A DNA stretch of 22,181 bases, taken from contig JAJEBJ010000343.1 in assembly GCA_022822575.1 (NCBI GenBank), positions 1-22,181 on the forward strand. The letters are read 5' to 3'. The number at the start of each line of letters is the position of its first letter. The first letter of the stretch is position 1. Shown one piece after another: positions 1-7,059 of this stretch. The stretch is from Alphaproteobacteria bacterium. Its GTDB lineage: Bacteria; Pseudomonadota; Alphaproteobacteria; SP197. The position numbers and the translations under genes are program-made. Under the pieces are notes generated by a model, which was not told where the DNA came from, searched no databases, and saw only the letters and a program-made list of their open reading frames with translations.

Positions 1-1
1 G

Positions 2-676
2 CAGGCGGTTCTGGCGCTGCACCGCATGCGCCAGCAGCTGGTGAAGTTCCGCACGGCGCAGATCAACGGTCTGCGCGGCCTTTTGACGGAGTATGGCGAG
101 GTGATGCCACAGGGCCGGGCCGGCATGCGCCGTGACATGGCCGGGATCCTGGAGCGGGTGTCGGAGCGTCTGCCGGCGATGGTGATCGACACGCTGGGCG
201 AGCAGTGGGAGCGGATCGACCGGCTTGACGAGGAGATCGGCGAGATCGAGCGTCGGATCGGGGTGTGGCACCGGGGCAATGCCGACAGCAGGCGGATCGC
301 GGAAATCCCCGGCGTCGGCGTTCTGACGGCGACCGCTCTTGTCGCCGCGATGGGCGATCCTGGTGCCTTCAGGTCGGGCCGCGAGTTCGCGGCCTGGCTC
401 GGCCTGGTTCCGCGGCACGACGGCACGGGAGGACGGGTCCGCATGCTCGGCATCTCCAAGCGTGGTGACAGGTATCTGCGAACCTTGCTGATCCACGGCG
501 CGCGTTCCGTGCTTACCAATGCCAAGGCGCCGCCCGCATGGGTGGTGCGGCTGGCCGAGCGGCGACCGCCCAACGTGGTCACGGTGGCCCTGGCGAACAA
601 GATGGCGCGCACGGTCTGGGCCCTGCTGGCTCATGACCGGGCGTACCAGGCGAACTTCGTCAGCCAGGCGGCATAG
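2..676 (+). CDS. IS110/IS1111-family transposase, C-terminal part (5' end outside window)
   Basis: This is the C-terminal part of a transposase of the IS110 family (IS1111-like group), which moves its element with a RuvC-like DEDD N-terminal domain and a C-terminal Transposase_20 domain. The frame is open from base 2, reading QAVLALHRMRQQLVKFRTAQ, so the gene begins upstream and the catalytic DEDD domain is not in view. A charged helical linker lies at about codons 10-90. It is followed by the Transposase_20 helix-hairpin-helix signature IPGVGVLTATALVAAMGDP and then by FRSGREFAAWLGLVPR, GGRVRMLGISKRGDRYLRTL and LIHGARSVL, all typical of this family. There is no frameshift or internal stop in the visible part, and it ends at a normal TAG. 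Whether the element is intact cannot be judged. The family call is secure from these motifs; the exact IS name is not. Confidence 0.93.
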   Translation, partial: QAVLALHRMRQQLVKFRTAQINGLRGLLTEYGEVMPQGRAGMRRDMAGILERVSERLPAMVIDTLGEQWERIDRLDEEIGEIERRIGVWHRGNADSRRIAEIPGVGVLTATALVAAMGDPGAFRSGREFAAWLGLVPRHDGTGGRVRMLGISKRGDRYLRTLLIHGARSVLTNAKAPPAWVVRLAERRPPNVVTVALANKMARTVWALLAHDRAYQANFVSQAA

Positions 677-851
677 CCGCGGCTGACGACGGGACAACCA
701 ACAAGAGGAGGTGGCTGCCAAAAGGTTGCGCAAGGTACGACACGAAGTGATGGCAACAGGTCAGACCGCGATCCGCCAAGCCTGAATGTGTTTCAGGGCG
801 AAAAGCCCACGGGAGAAATGAGGCGCGGATCGGCAGATTCCATCAGGGCCA

Positions 852-869
852 GCGGGGACAAGACCCCGC
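852..869. repeat. Perfect hairpin in IS right end
   Basis: GCGGGG (852-857) and CCCCGC (864-869) are perfect inverted repeats around the loop ACAAGA. The hairpin lies inside the non-coding right end of the insertion sequence. It could be a subterminal inverted repeat used for transposase recognition, or a structure limiting read-through. It lacks a following T-tract, so it is not a standard intrinsic terminator. Confidence 0.5.
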
Positions 870-930
870 ATCAACAGGCCGGATACAAAACTGCAATCTG
901 CCTGCCCGTCACAACAAAATCGGTCCTTGC

Positions 931-1728
931 GTGCCGGGAGGCGTCCATACAAAACACGTGAGACGCTTCATCGATCTTCAGCGTCAGGCACGCGGCTGCA
1001 TCGAGGTCGTCCTCGACCAGCCGGACAAGCTCAATGCGCTCTCCCTCACCCTTCTCGGGGAGCTGACCGACACCTTGAACAGCCTGGGGGACGATGACGA
1101 TATGCGCTGCGTTGTGCTCTCCGGCGCAGGCCGTGCGTTCTCCGCCGGCGCCGATCTGGCTGATCTCCGCCGACTGGACTCTTCAAACGCGGAACTGTTC
1201 ATCCGTTGCCTGCATTCCGCCTGCCTGGCGGTGAGGGACTGTCCGGTTCCGGTGATGGCGAGAATCGACGGGCCGTGTCTGGGTGGAGCCCTCGAACTTG
1301 CCGCGAGTTGCGACATGCGCGCTGCATCCGAACGCTCGACCTTCGCCATGCCGGAGGTGCGGCTCGGCATTCCCTCGGTGATCGAGGCCGCCCTCTTGCC
1401 GCGGCTGATGGGCTGGGGACGGGCTGCGGAAATGCTGTTCACCGGCCGCACGCTGACCGCGAGCGAAGCACACGCCGCTGGCCTGGTGGAGGCAGTAGCC
1501 GAAGATCCGGCCGATGTCGTGGCGAAGTGGGCAGGCGATATTCTCGATGCCGGACCGCGCGCCATCCGTGCCCAGAAAGAGCTGATGCGTGCCTGGGAGC
1601 GCACGCACGTTGATGACGCCATCGAGGCCGGCGTCGAGGCCTTCTGCAGCAGCTGGGAGAGCGACGAGGCGCCTCGGAGGATCGCCCGAATCGTTGCCGG
1701 CCGGTCCGTCAGCGATCGGTCAACTTGA
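931..1728 (+). CDS. Enoyl-CoA hydratase/isomerase family protein (crotonase fold), 5' end at IS junction
   Basis: This is a crotonase-superfamily enzyme of about 265 aa, acting on acyl-CoA thioesters in fatty-acid or related acyl-CoA metabolism. The substrate is not predictable. The oxyanion-hole motif SGAGRAFSAGADL lies near residues 64-76 and the second motif DGPCLGGALELAASCDM near 113-129. The two acidic residues of classical hydratases are present: Glu122 in GGALE and Glu142 in MPEV. The usual GGTQRL segment is replaced by IPSVIEAALLPRL, as in some family branches. Start choice is uncertain. GTG 931 lies in inferred IS DNA and has no ribosome binding site. GTG 958 is in frame and begins VRRFIDLQRQ, close to where homologues begin, but its nearest GGGAGG is 16 nt away. 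The IS may therefore have removed the native start and promoter. The 3' end overlaps the convergent OmpA-like gene by 20 bp. Confidence 0.88.
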   Translation: MPGGVHTKHVRRFIDLQRQARGCIEVVLDQPDKLNALSLTLLGELTDTLNSLGDDDDMRCVVLSGAGRAFSAGADLADLRRLDSSNAELFIRCLHSACLAVRDCPVPVMARIDGPCLGGALELAASCDMRAASERSTFAMPEVRLGIPSVIEAALLPRLMGWGRAAEMLFTGRTLTASEAHAAGLVEAVAEDPADVVAKWAGDILDAGPRAIRAQKELMRAWERTHVDDAIEAGVEAFCSSWESDEAPRRIARIVAGRSVSDRST

Positions 1729-3595
1729 ACTCGATTCTTCGGTTGCGCTGCATGGTGGCGGAATCCTCACCGGCGGCAAGGGGCTGAAATTCGCCGAGAC
1801 CGGCGGCCATGAGGCGGTTTTCCGGCACACCCAGGGAGATCAGGAAGCGGACGACGGAAGTGGCGCGGGCCGTCGACAGCTCCCAGTTGCTCGGGAAGCG
1901 GACCGTCTGGATCGGCTTCGAGTCGGTGTGACCGTCCACCCTGAGGATCCAGTCCACATCGTCGGGGATGTCCGAGACAAGCTCAAGGATGAAGTCCGCA
2001 ATCTGGCGCAGGTTCTCCCGGCCCGCACCGGAAATCTCCGCGCTGCCGCTGGAGAACAGGATTCCCGACTGGATGATGAACCGGTCACCCTCGACCTTCA
2101 CGCCCTCCCGGCTGCCGAGATGGTCGTGCAGGCGGGCAAGGAAGTCGCTCTGGTAACGGCTGAGATCCTGGACCCGGGCAGCCAGCGCGGCATTGAGTCT
2201 CTCGCCAAGCGACGTGATCTGCACCAGGTCCTGGGCAGCCTTGATCTCCGCTGCCTCGAGGGCGCTGTTGAGCGAGGCCAGGCGGTCTCTGAGGTCGGCG
2301 ATCTGCTGTGCCTGTGAATCACCCAGTTCCTCGGCCAGGTCCCGTTCGCCCTCGACAATGCCAAGGCGCCGTGTGAGTTCGGTGATCTGCTGGTTGCTGT
2401 CGGCCACTTCCCTTTGGGCGAGAAGCGTGCGTTCCTCTTCGGTGGAAAGCTCGGCTTCCAGTTCCAGGGTGCGGTCGCGCACTGAGGAGAGTGACGCGAT
2501 GAGCTGGTCAATTCTCTCTCCTGCATCCTGGAGTTCCTCTTCCCTCGCCGTGAGTGCCTCGCCCGTCCGCTCCTCCGCCTCGCGGGACTGCTGGAGCAGG
2601 AGAGCAAGGCGTTCGAGTTCGCTGCGTTCCGTTGCGAGAGACTGCGTGAGTTCCTGCTCTCTGCCCTGTGATTCCTCGAGACTGGCCTCGGTCCGGCTGA
2701 GCTCTGTCTCGCGGTCAGCGAGCGTGGTTGTCATCAGGTCAAGCGCGCTTTCCCGTTCGACGAGGGCGGCCACCATCCGTTCGAGCTCACTCTCCCGTTC
2801 GGCGAGGGTGGCTCGCGTCTCGCCAAGATCGGATTCCCGTTCGGCGAGCGTGGTGCGCGTCAAGCCAAGCTCGGTTTCCCGTTCGGCGAGAACGGCTTGC
2901 GTCTCGCCGAGTTCGTTGTCGCGGTCAGCAAGCGCGGTTCGTGTCTGCGTGAGTTCGGCGTCCAGGTCTGCCAGACGGCGCTCGAGTTCCGCTTCAAGGA
3001 TCTGAGCCTCTTCCAGAACCAGCAGCATGCGTCCGACGTCACCCTCGAGATTGCGCCGCACCTGCTCGAGGGCATCGATGTCGCGCTGCAGGCTGGCGAG
3101 TTCAGCAGACCGGCGCGCCAGGGCGTCCTTGCTGGCTGCCGCATCGTCGCGCGTGCTGTCGAGATCCTCTCCCATCAGTTCGAGGCGCGCCCGCGCGTCG
3201 TCAAGTTCCCGTTCGCTGGCGAGCACCCTCGTCTCGAGAGCCGAACGTTCTGCTTCCAGCGCATCGCGCTCGCTCGACAGGAGGGCGAGCGAGCGGTTCG
3301 CGTCGTCCCGGGCTGCCGCTGACTGCTGAAGCTCTGCCGAGAGCTGTGTCAGCTGTTCGCGGATCGTCGCATTGTTGCCGCGTTCCAGGGACAGCATGTC
3401 GGTGAGTTCATTGACCCGAGCCTGCAGCCGGCTCAGTACCTGATCCTGGCCGGTCAGGGCGGCTCCCTGGAAGAGCTGTGCAATCATGAAGACCGACAGG
3501 GCGAAGATCAGTACCATCAGCAGCGCTGACAGGGCGTCGACAAATCCTGCCCAGGTCTCACCACCCGACTGCAAACGGCGGCCGCGGGAGGCCAT
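1709..3595 (-). CDS. MotB/OmpA-like peptidoglycan-binding protein with long coiled coil
   Basis: This 628-aa inner-membrane protein looks like the anchor half of an ion-driven stator. The N-terminus has one membrane helix (about residues 15-40) with Asp20 in WAGFVDALSALLM, placed like the proton-carrying Asp of MotB. A very long Glu/Arg/Leu-rich coiled coil follows (about 45-480), including 14-residue repeats such as LAERESELERM. The last ~145 residues are an OmpA-type peptidoglycan-binding domain: ILFSSGSAEI, VDGHTDSKPI, NWELSTARA and QRNRRIEFKLT, keeping the Asp and Arg that bind diaminopimelate. ATG 3595 is chosen because it precedes the membrane segment directly, lies 4 nt after the stop of the channel partner, and has GGAGG 11 nt upstream. 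An upstream in-frame start at 3685 would overlap the partner gene by 86 bp and add a non-conserved basic stretch. MotB proteins are usually ~300 aa, so the coiled coil is the odd part. Confidence 0.9.
   Translation of the reverse strand: MASRGRRLQSGGETWAGFVDALSALLMVLIFALSVFMIAQLFQGAALTGQDQVLSRLQARVNELTDMLSLERGNNATIREQLTQLSAELQQSAAARDDANRSLALLSSERDALEAERSALETRVLASERELDDARARLELMGEDLDSTRDDAAASKDALARRSAELASLQRDIDALEQVRRNLEGDVGRMLLVLEEAQILEAELERRLADLDAELTQTRTALADRDNELGETQAVLAERETELGLTRTTLAERESDLGETRATLAERESELERMVAALVERESALDLMTTTLADRETELSRTEASLEESQGREQELTQSLATERSELERLALLLQQSREAEERTGEALTAREEELQDAGERIDQLIASLSSVRDRTLELEAELSTEEERTLLAQREVADSNQQITELTRRLGIVEGERDLAEELGDSQAQQIADLRDRLASLNSALEAAEIKAAQDLVQITSLGERLNAALAARVQDLSRYQSDFLARLHDHLGSREGVKVEGDRFIIQSGILFSSGSAEISGAGRENLRQIADFILELVSDIPDDVDWILRVDGHTDSKPIQTVRFPSNWELSTARATSVVRFLISLGVPENRLMAAGLGEFQPLAAGEDSATMQRNRRIEFKLTDR
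2690..2960 (-). repeat. Six 42-bp tandem repeats encoding 14-residue coiled-coil units
   Basis: A degenerate 42-bp unit repeats with exact spacing: the anchor CCCGTTCGGCGAG or its variant CGCGGTCAGCGAG begins at 2710, 2752, 2794, 2836, 2878 and 2920. On the minus strand each unit encodes a 14-residue block of the type LAERESELxxxxxT, that is two heptads. There are no spacers of independent sequence, and the reading frame is kept throughout, so this is an intragenic protein repeat. Nearly identical neighbouring units suggest expansion by unequal recombination or slippage, so copy number could vary between strains. Confidence 0.85.
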
Positions 3596-3599
3596 GGAC

Positions 3600-4751
3600 C
3601 TAGGTGCCTCCGTCGTCGGAGCGTGCCGCCGCGATGGTGCGTGCCAGCAACCTGATTTCCGAGCGCACGTCGTTGGCGATGGCACTCCGTCCCGAAGCGG
3701 TCTCCTCGACGAGGCGGCCTATGGCATCGTCGAGATTGCGAAGATGCATCCGGCTGGCTTCGTCGAAAGCGGTGCTCTTCTGGGTCTCGATCAGGTTCTG
3801 GATGACCACTTTGAGATCCGCCAGGCTCTCGATCAGCGTGCCGAGCTGTCTCTGTTCGGCTCCGATGCGGTCGACCATGGAGACGAGCCTGTCCGTGAGC
3901 GTGGAGATCTTCTCGTCGATCTGCCTGTGGTTCGCGAAGTTCTTGTCGAGGGTGATGTTGAGGCGGTCGAGGCTCTCGGCGGTCTGCTCAAGGAGGGCGC
4001 TGACGTAGGCCGGTGCGTCACCGCCTTCCGGTGTGTCCCCGTCGCCGCGTCCCGAATGGAGCCGTGTCACCGATGACAGCCACTCCTCCAGTTCGTTGTA
4101 GAACCGGTTGAGGGCTTGGCCGGACTGCAGGTCGAGAAAGCCGAGGATCAGGGACCCGGCAAGTCCGAAGAGTGATGAACTGAAGGCCGTTCCCATGCCT
4201 GACAGCGGCGACGCCATGCCTTCCTTGAGGCTCTCGAAGAGACCGACAATGTCCTGTCCAGGATCGAGATTGAGCGTGGTGAGCGTTGTGCTGACTCCGC
4301 CGATGGTCTTGATGAGACCCCAGAATGTTCCCAGCAATCCCAGAAAGATGAGGAGACCGATGAGGTACCGCGAAATTTCGCGGGATTCGTCGAGTCTGGC
4401 GCCGATGCTGTCGAGGATCGAGCGCGTCGACGTCGGGGTGAGGCTGAACTGCGCACCGGAAGACCGGCGCTTGCCGAGCATGGCGGCCATCGGCACGAGC
4501 AGCCGGGGGGTTGTCTGGATGCGCAGATGCGGTTTGCGAAAACTGTCGATCCAGGCAACTTCCCGGTAGAGCATCTGCGGTTGCCGGAAGATGTAGAGGA
4601 TGCCGAACAGGAGAACGCCGAGAATCAACCCGTTGAGCAGGGGGTTCGCCTGGAAGGCGACGAGCAGCGTTGCTGACAGGAAGCCGGTGATCAACAGCAC
4701 AACGAGGAGGAACGCGGCCATCCTGATGATGTAGCGGTTCGGGCGCGTCAT
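3600..4751 (-). CDS. MotA/TolQ/ExbB-type proton channel protein
   Basis: This 383-aa protein looks like the channel half of a proton-driven stator. Predicted membrane helices lie at about 11-33, 40-55, 129-151 and 186-208. The last two carry the family signature: LGLLGTFWGLIKTI (Thr near 142) and GMASPLSGMGTAFSSSLFGLAGSLILGF (Thr near 188), the threonines lining the ExbB/TolQ channel. A cytoplasmic loop separates helices 2 and 3, and a ~175-residue helical, probably coiled-coil tail follows helix 4. The start at ATG 4751 is supported by GGAG 6 nt upstream and by the immediately following hydrophobic helix; an extension to 4868 would be a His/Arg-rich non-conserved leader. The stop at 3600 is 4 nt before the OmpA-like partner, so the two are almost certainly translated together. 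MotA, TolQ and ExbB proper are shorter and lack such a tail. Confidence 0.9.
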   Translation of the reverse strand: MTRPNRYIIRMAAFLLVVLLITGFLSATLLVAFQANPLLNGLILGVLLFGILYIFRQPQMLYREVAWIDSFRKPHLRIQTTPRLLVPMAAMLGKRRSSGAQFSLTPTSTRSILDSIGARLDESREISRYLIGLLIFLGLLGTFWGLIKTIGGVSTTLTTLNLDPGQDIVGLFESLKEGMASPLSGMGTAFSSSLFGLAGSLILGFLDLQSGQALNRFYNELEEWLSSVTRLHSGRGDGDTPEGGDAPAYVSALLEQTAESLDRLNITLDKNFANHRQIDEKISTLTDRLVSMVDRIGAEQRQLGTLIESLADLKVVIQNLIETQKSTAFDEASRMHLRNLDDAIGRLVEETASGRSAIANDVRSEIRLLARTIAAARSDDGGT

Positions 4752-4888
4752 GCGATGCTCCACATCAACCCGATATGCTCCGGATTGCCGGCTCGTCCCA
4801 CCGTGACGTCGCCGGCTACCCTCACAGGTGTGGTTACCATGTCCGTGAGTGTGTCGTCCATTGATCACCGCGAGGTGGCGGCATTGTG

Positions 4889-5629
4889 TCAGGCAAGTGA
4901 GCGGAGCATGTGCCCGTGGATCCCTGGATTCCCGGCGAGAACCGAAGGTGGTGCGGCGCCAGGCGGACTGCCATCGAGGCGGGTGACGAGACCTCCCGCT
5001 TCCTGGATCAGGATGGTGCCGGCTGCCAGACTGTCCGGATCGGCGCCGTCCGCCCAGTAGCCGTCAAGCCTGCCGCCTGCCAGCCAGGCGAGATCGAGTG
5101 ACGGAGCGCCAAGGCAACGCAGCCGTGGACCCTGTTTCAGCAGGCGGGCGATACCGAGGGCACTCGGCACTCCGTCGCCGTGGGCAAGGACGCTCCCGGA
5201 GAGTGACCTGGTTCCGGACACCCGCAGTCGCCGTGATCTCATGAAGGCGCCGTGTCCCCGTTCGGCCCAGAAGAGTTCGTCCCTCAGGGGATCGAGGACG
5301 ACGCCGGCGACGATTTCGCCGGTCATCTCGACCGCGACCGCAACGGAGGTATGGGGAATGGCGTGGACGAGGTTGTTCACACCATCAAGCGCACTGACGA
5401 TCCAGCGGCTGCCCTTCGCCGGGCTGTCGAAGGAGAAGTCCGGACGGGCGTGAGCGAGTTCCCGTTTGATGGTCTCGGCCGAGCGACGCCTGGATGCCTC
5501 GACGAACTGCGCCGCGCCCGCCTTCGACGACACCAGGTTGTCGGCCTCGTTGTAGTCCCGGATCAGGGCGACGGCGGCCTTCGACGCCGCCTTCGCCATG
5601 ACGGTGATGAGGGGCGATTGATAGGCCAA
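4889..5629 (-). CDS. Inositol monophosphatase-like protein with degenerate metal site
   Basis: The 246-aa protein aligns along its length with the IMPase/SuhB fold. It shows WIVSALDGVNNLVHAIP (76-92) at the position of the usual WVIDPLDGTTNF and PDSLAAGTILIQEAGG (198-213) at the position of WDFAAGELLVREAGG. Active members bind Mg2+ through a Glu (EES/GEE motif), two Asp of DPLDGT and the Asp of WDxAAG. Here the Glu motif is missing (FDSPAKGSRW), the first Asp is Ser79 and the Thr of DGT is Val84; only Asp82 and Asp199 remain. Phosphatase activity is therefore doubtful and a binding or regulatory role is possible. The start is a TTG 9 nt after the efp stop with AAGGA 13 nt upstream, so coupling to efp is likely; a shorter start at residue 11 cannot be excluded. 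The channel gene follows after 137 bp. Confidence 0.85.
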   Translation of the reverse strand: MAYQSPLITVMAKAASKAAVALIRDYNEADNLVSSKAGAAQFVEASRRRSAETIKRELAHARPDFSFDSPAKGSRWIVSALDGVNNLVHAIPHTSVAVAVEMTGEIVAGVVLDPLRDELFWAERGHGAFMRSRRLRVSGTRSLSGSVLAHGDGVPSALGIARLLKQGPRLRCLGAPSLDLAWLAGGRLDGYWADGADPDSLAAGTILIQEAGGLVTRLDGSPPGAAPPSVLAGNPGIHGHMLRSLA

Positions 5630-5638
5630 GACTGCCGT

Positions 5639-6205
5639 TCAGTCCTTCGCGCGTTCCCGGTAGGTCGCATCCACGGTGTTGACCACCACCCTGACACCGG
5701 TCTCGATGTGTGGTGGAACCATGATGCGCAGTCCGTTCTCGAGGATGGCGGGCTTGTAGGACGACGCGGCTGTCTGTCCCTTGACCACTGCTTCGGTTTC
5801 GGCAATGGCGAGAACGACGGTCTCCGGCAGGGAGACTCCGACAACCTCGTCTTCATGGGACTGGATCATGACCTCCATGCCATCCTGGAGGAAGGCTGCG
5901 CTGGAACCCAGCATGTCACGGCTGATGATCGTCTGCTCGAAGGTCTCGGAGTTCATGAACGTGAAGGAATCCGCATCGGCAAAGAGGAACTGGTGCGGCG
6001 TGTCCCAGAGCCTCACCCGTTCCACGGACTCCGACGACCGGAACCGTTCGTTGAGCTTCGTGCCGTCGCGGATGTCCTTGAGTTCCACCTGGAGGTAGGC
6101 GCCACCCTTGCCGGGCTGGGTGTGCTGGATCCTGGTGGCGACCAGGAGCCGGTCCTTGTGGTGGATCACCATGCCAGGACGGATCGCGTTGCCGTCGATC
6201 TTCAT
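5639..6205 (-). CDS. efp: Translation elongation factor P
   Basis: EF-P binds ribosomes stalled on polyproline stretches and promotes peptide-bond formation. The 188-aa length matches the family. The N-terminal KOW-like domain carries the exposed loop HTQPGKGGAY with Lys33 at the position that is modified (lysylated) in many bacteria. Two OB-fold domains follow. The C-terminal one carries the EF-P signature (SYKPAILENGLRIMVPPHI), ending VVNTVDATYRERAKD. No modifying enzyme gene (epmA/epmB or earP) is in the window. ATG 6205 is the conserved family start (MKIDGNAIRPGMVI), though the upstream sequence shows only a weak ribosome binding site. It is the first gene of a minus-strand run that continues with the IMPase-like gene and the stator pair. 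Confidence 0.97.
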   Translation of the reverse strand: MKIDGNAIRPGMVIHHKDRLLVATRIQHTQPGKGGAYLQVELKDIRDGTKLNERFRSSESVERVRLWDTPHQFLFADADSFTFMNSETFEQTIISRDMLGSSAAFLQDGMEVMIQSHEDEVVGVSLPETVVLAIAETEAVVKGQTAASSYKPAILENGLRIMVPPHIETGVRVVVNTVDATYRERAKD

Positions 6206-6663
6206 GACATCACTGCCTGATGTTGGGAGTTTCGAGCGGCGCGGACGCTAGCACCACCCCCTGTCCAAGGCAAGAACGCGGACCTCGCGTTCACGAGTTC
6301 CCGGACCGGATGCCCACTCTGCGACAGGTTCGTTCCTGCGAGCGGTTCATCAAGACCCGGTTGGCGAACGACAGTGCTGCAACGCACATCTGCATCATCG
6401 TTTCTCTGCAGGCGACATCCCGGGGGGCGCTTCCACCAACCTGGGTCATCGATGAACTCATGCACTGCTAGGGCCGGAGTCACTTCGCCCGGTACCTGAA
6501 GGCCACGGAGTGAGAAGGTGCGATCCATCGGTTGTCCGGACCGTCTCTGTCCGGCGCCTTCCCGCGTTTACGATGTGCTCGTCGTATGTCAACAGTCTCG
6601 TCACCTAGATCGGACCCGGACTGGTGTGAGAGATGACGGTTCGGCGGGGTGGCGACAGGCGCT
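6206..6663. other. Gene-free interval between efp and the small orphan gene
   Basis: Both strands contain short open frames here (up to ~108 codons), but none has a recognisable motif, a good ribosome binding site or typical coding composition, and I do not call a gene. The interval must hold the efp promoter and the 3' end of the tkt-gap-pgk transcript. A perfect TTGACA on the minus strand (6592-6587), 16 nt before TAAACG (6570-6565), is a second possible promoter about 360 nt upstream of efp. No tRNA fold and no clear hairpin-plus-T-tract terminator was seen. Confidence 0.5.
6246..6273 (-). promoter_or_regulatory. Candidate sigma-70-type promoter for efp
   Basis: On the minus strand TTGCCT (6273-6268) and CTAGCG (6251-6246) are separated by 16 nt and sit about 40 nt upstream of the efp ATG. 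Alphaproteobacterial -10 boxes are often degenerate, so this is plausible but weak. It rests on motif match and position only. Confidence 0.35.
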
Positions 6664-7059
6664 TCATCCTTCTTTTCCAGGAGCGGGCAGTTCGTGGTGG
6701 AATGTGCCGCCGCATGCCCTGGTCATGTCGGCGATGCGGGCGACGATCGAAGGCTCGCCCTTGAGGTGGATGTCGCGCCAGCCCAGGCGCAGCGCGAGCA
6801 TGGCGTATCCGGCATCGGGGCCGCAGTCGATCAGCGCACGCACGGAAGGGGTGCCGGCGCCCGCCTGGCGCACCATTTCCAGAAGATAGCCCGGTCCCAG
6901 CCGGGCACAGGCCCCCGGTGCGGTGACAAGCAGGATCTCCCGGTCGCACTGCCGAGCCTCCGACACGGCCGTGCGGGCTTCCTCCAGGGTTTCGACGACG
7001 CGGGGTGTCAGGCCGCCTCCAGCGCCACGAGTCCGGGAAGAGGTGTCCCCTCGAGCCAT
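6664..7059 (-). CDS. Conserved-looking small protein of unknown function, 3' of pgk
   Basis: I do not assign a function. The 115-131 aa product has alternating hydrophobic strands and helices (ILLVTAPGACARLGPGYLLEMV, VRALIDCGPDAGYAMLALRLGW, HLKGEPSIVARIADMTRACGG), suggesting a small alpha/beta fold with no membrane segment. Similar short proteins next to pgk occur, as I recall, in related alphaproteobacteria. The start is unclear. ATG 7059 overlaps pgk by 52 bp. An in-frame CTG at 7011 overlaps the pgk stop as CTGA, has GGAGG 4 nt upstream and directly precedes the well-behaved part of the protein (TPRVVETLEEA). Either way, translation is likely coupled to pgk. It is the last gene of the tkt-gap-pgk run. 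Confidence 0.7.
   Translation of the reverse strand: MARGDTSSRTRGAGGGLTPRVVETLEEARTAVSEARQCDREILLVTAPGACARLGPGYLLEMVRQAGAGTPSVRALIDCGPDAGYAMLALRLGWRDIHLKGEPSIVARIADMTRACGGTFHHELPAPGKEG

Larger units (their letters stand above)
1..950 (+). mobile_element. IS110/IS1111-type insertion sequence, right-hand portion
   Basis: The transposase reading frame is followed by about 270 bp of non-coding DNA, as expected for the long right end of IS1111-group elements. This stretch holds a perfect 6-bp hairpin, GCGGGG/CCCCGC with a 6-nt loop at 852-869. It ends with a segment around 931-950 containing GGCGTCCATAC, which resembles right ends I recall for alphaproteobacterial IS1111-like elements. The boundary near 950 is therefore inferred and could be off by about 10 bp. 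IS110-family elements usually lack clear terminal inverted repeats and target duplications, and the left end is outside the window, so no direct repeat can be checked. Confidence 0.7.

Noticed and set aside
852..869. Intrinsic terminator at the IS right end
   Set aside because: The stem is only 6 bp and is followed by CATCAACAGG, not a T-tract.
2690..2960. Regular 42-bp repeats as a CRISPR-like array
   Set aside because: There are no unique spacers; units are contiguous, degenerate and in frame within a coiled-coil coding sequence.
3600..4751. ZorA of a Zorya anti-phage system (with ZorB at 1709-3595)
   Set aside because: The channel plus tail and the OmpA-type partner recall ZorA/ZorB, but no ZorC/ZorD/ZorE-type genes flank them. 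The anchor protein is far longer than ZorB, and the neighbours are housekeeping genes (efp, IMPase-like). A general envelope stator is more likely.
5252..6220. 322-codon open frame on the plus strand opposite efp and the IMPase-like gene
   Set aside because: It spans two recognisable minus-strand genes and their junction, with no domain of its own.
6202..6528. 108-codon minus-strand frame upstream of efp
   Set aside because: It overlaps the efp promoter and start region, lacks motifs and has no clear ribosome binding site; it is kept as non-coding.
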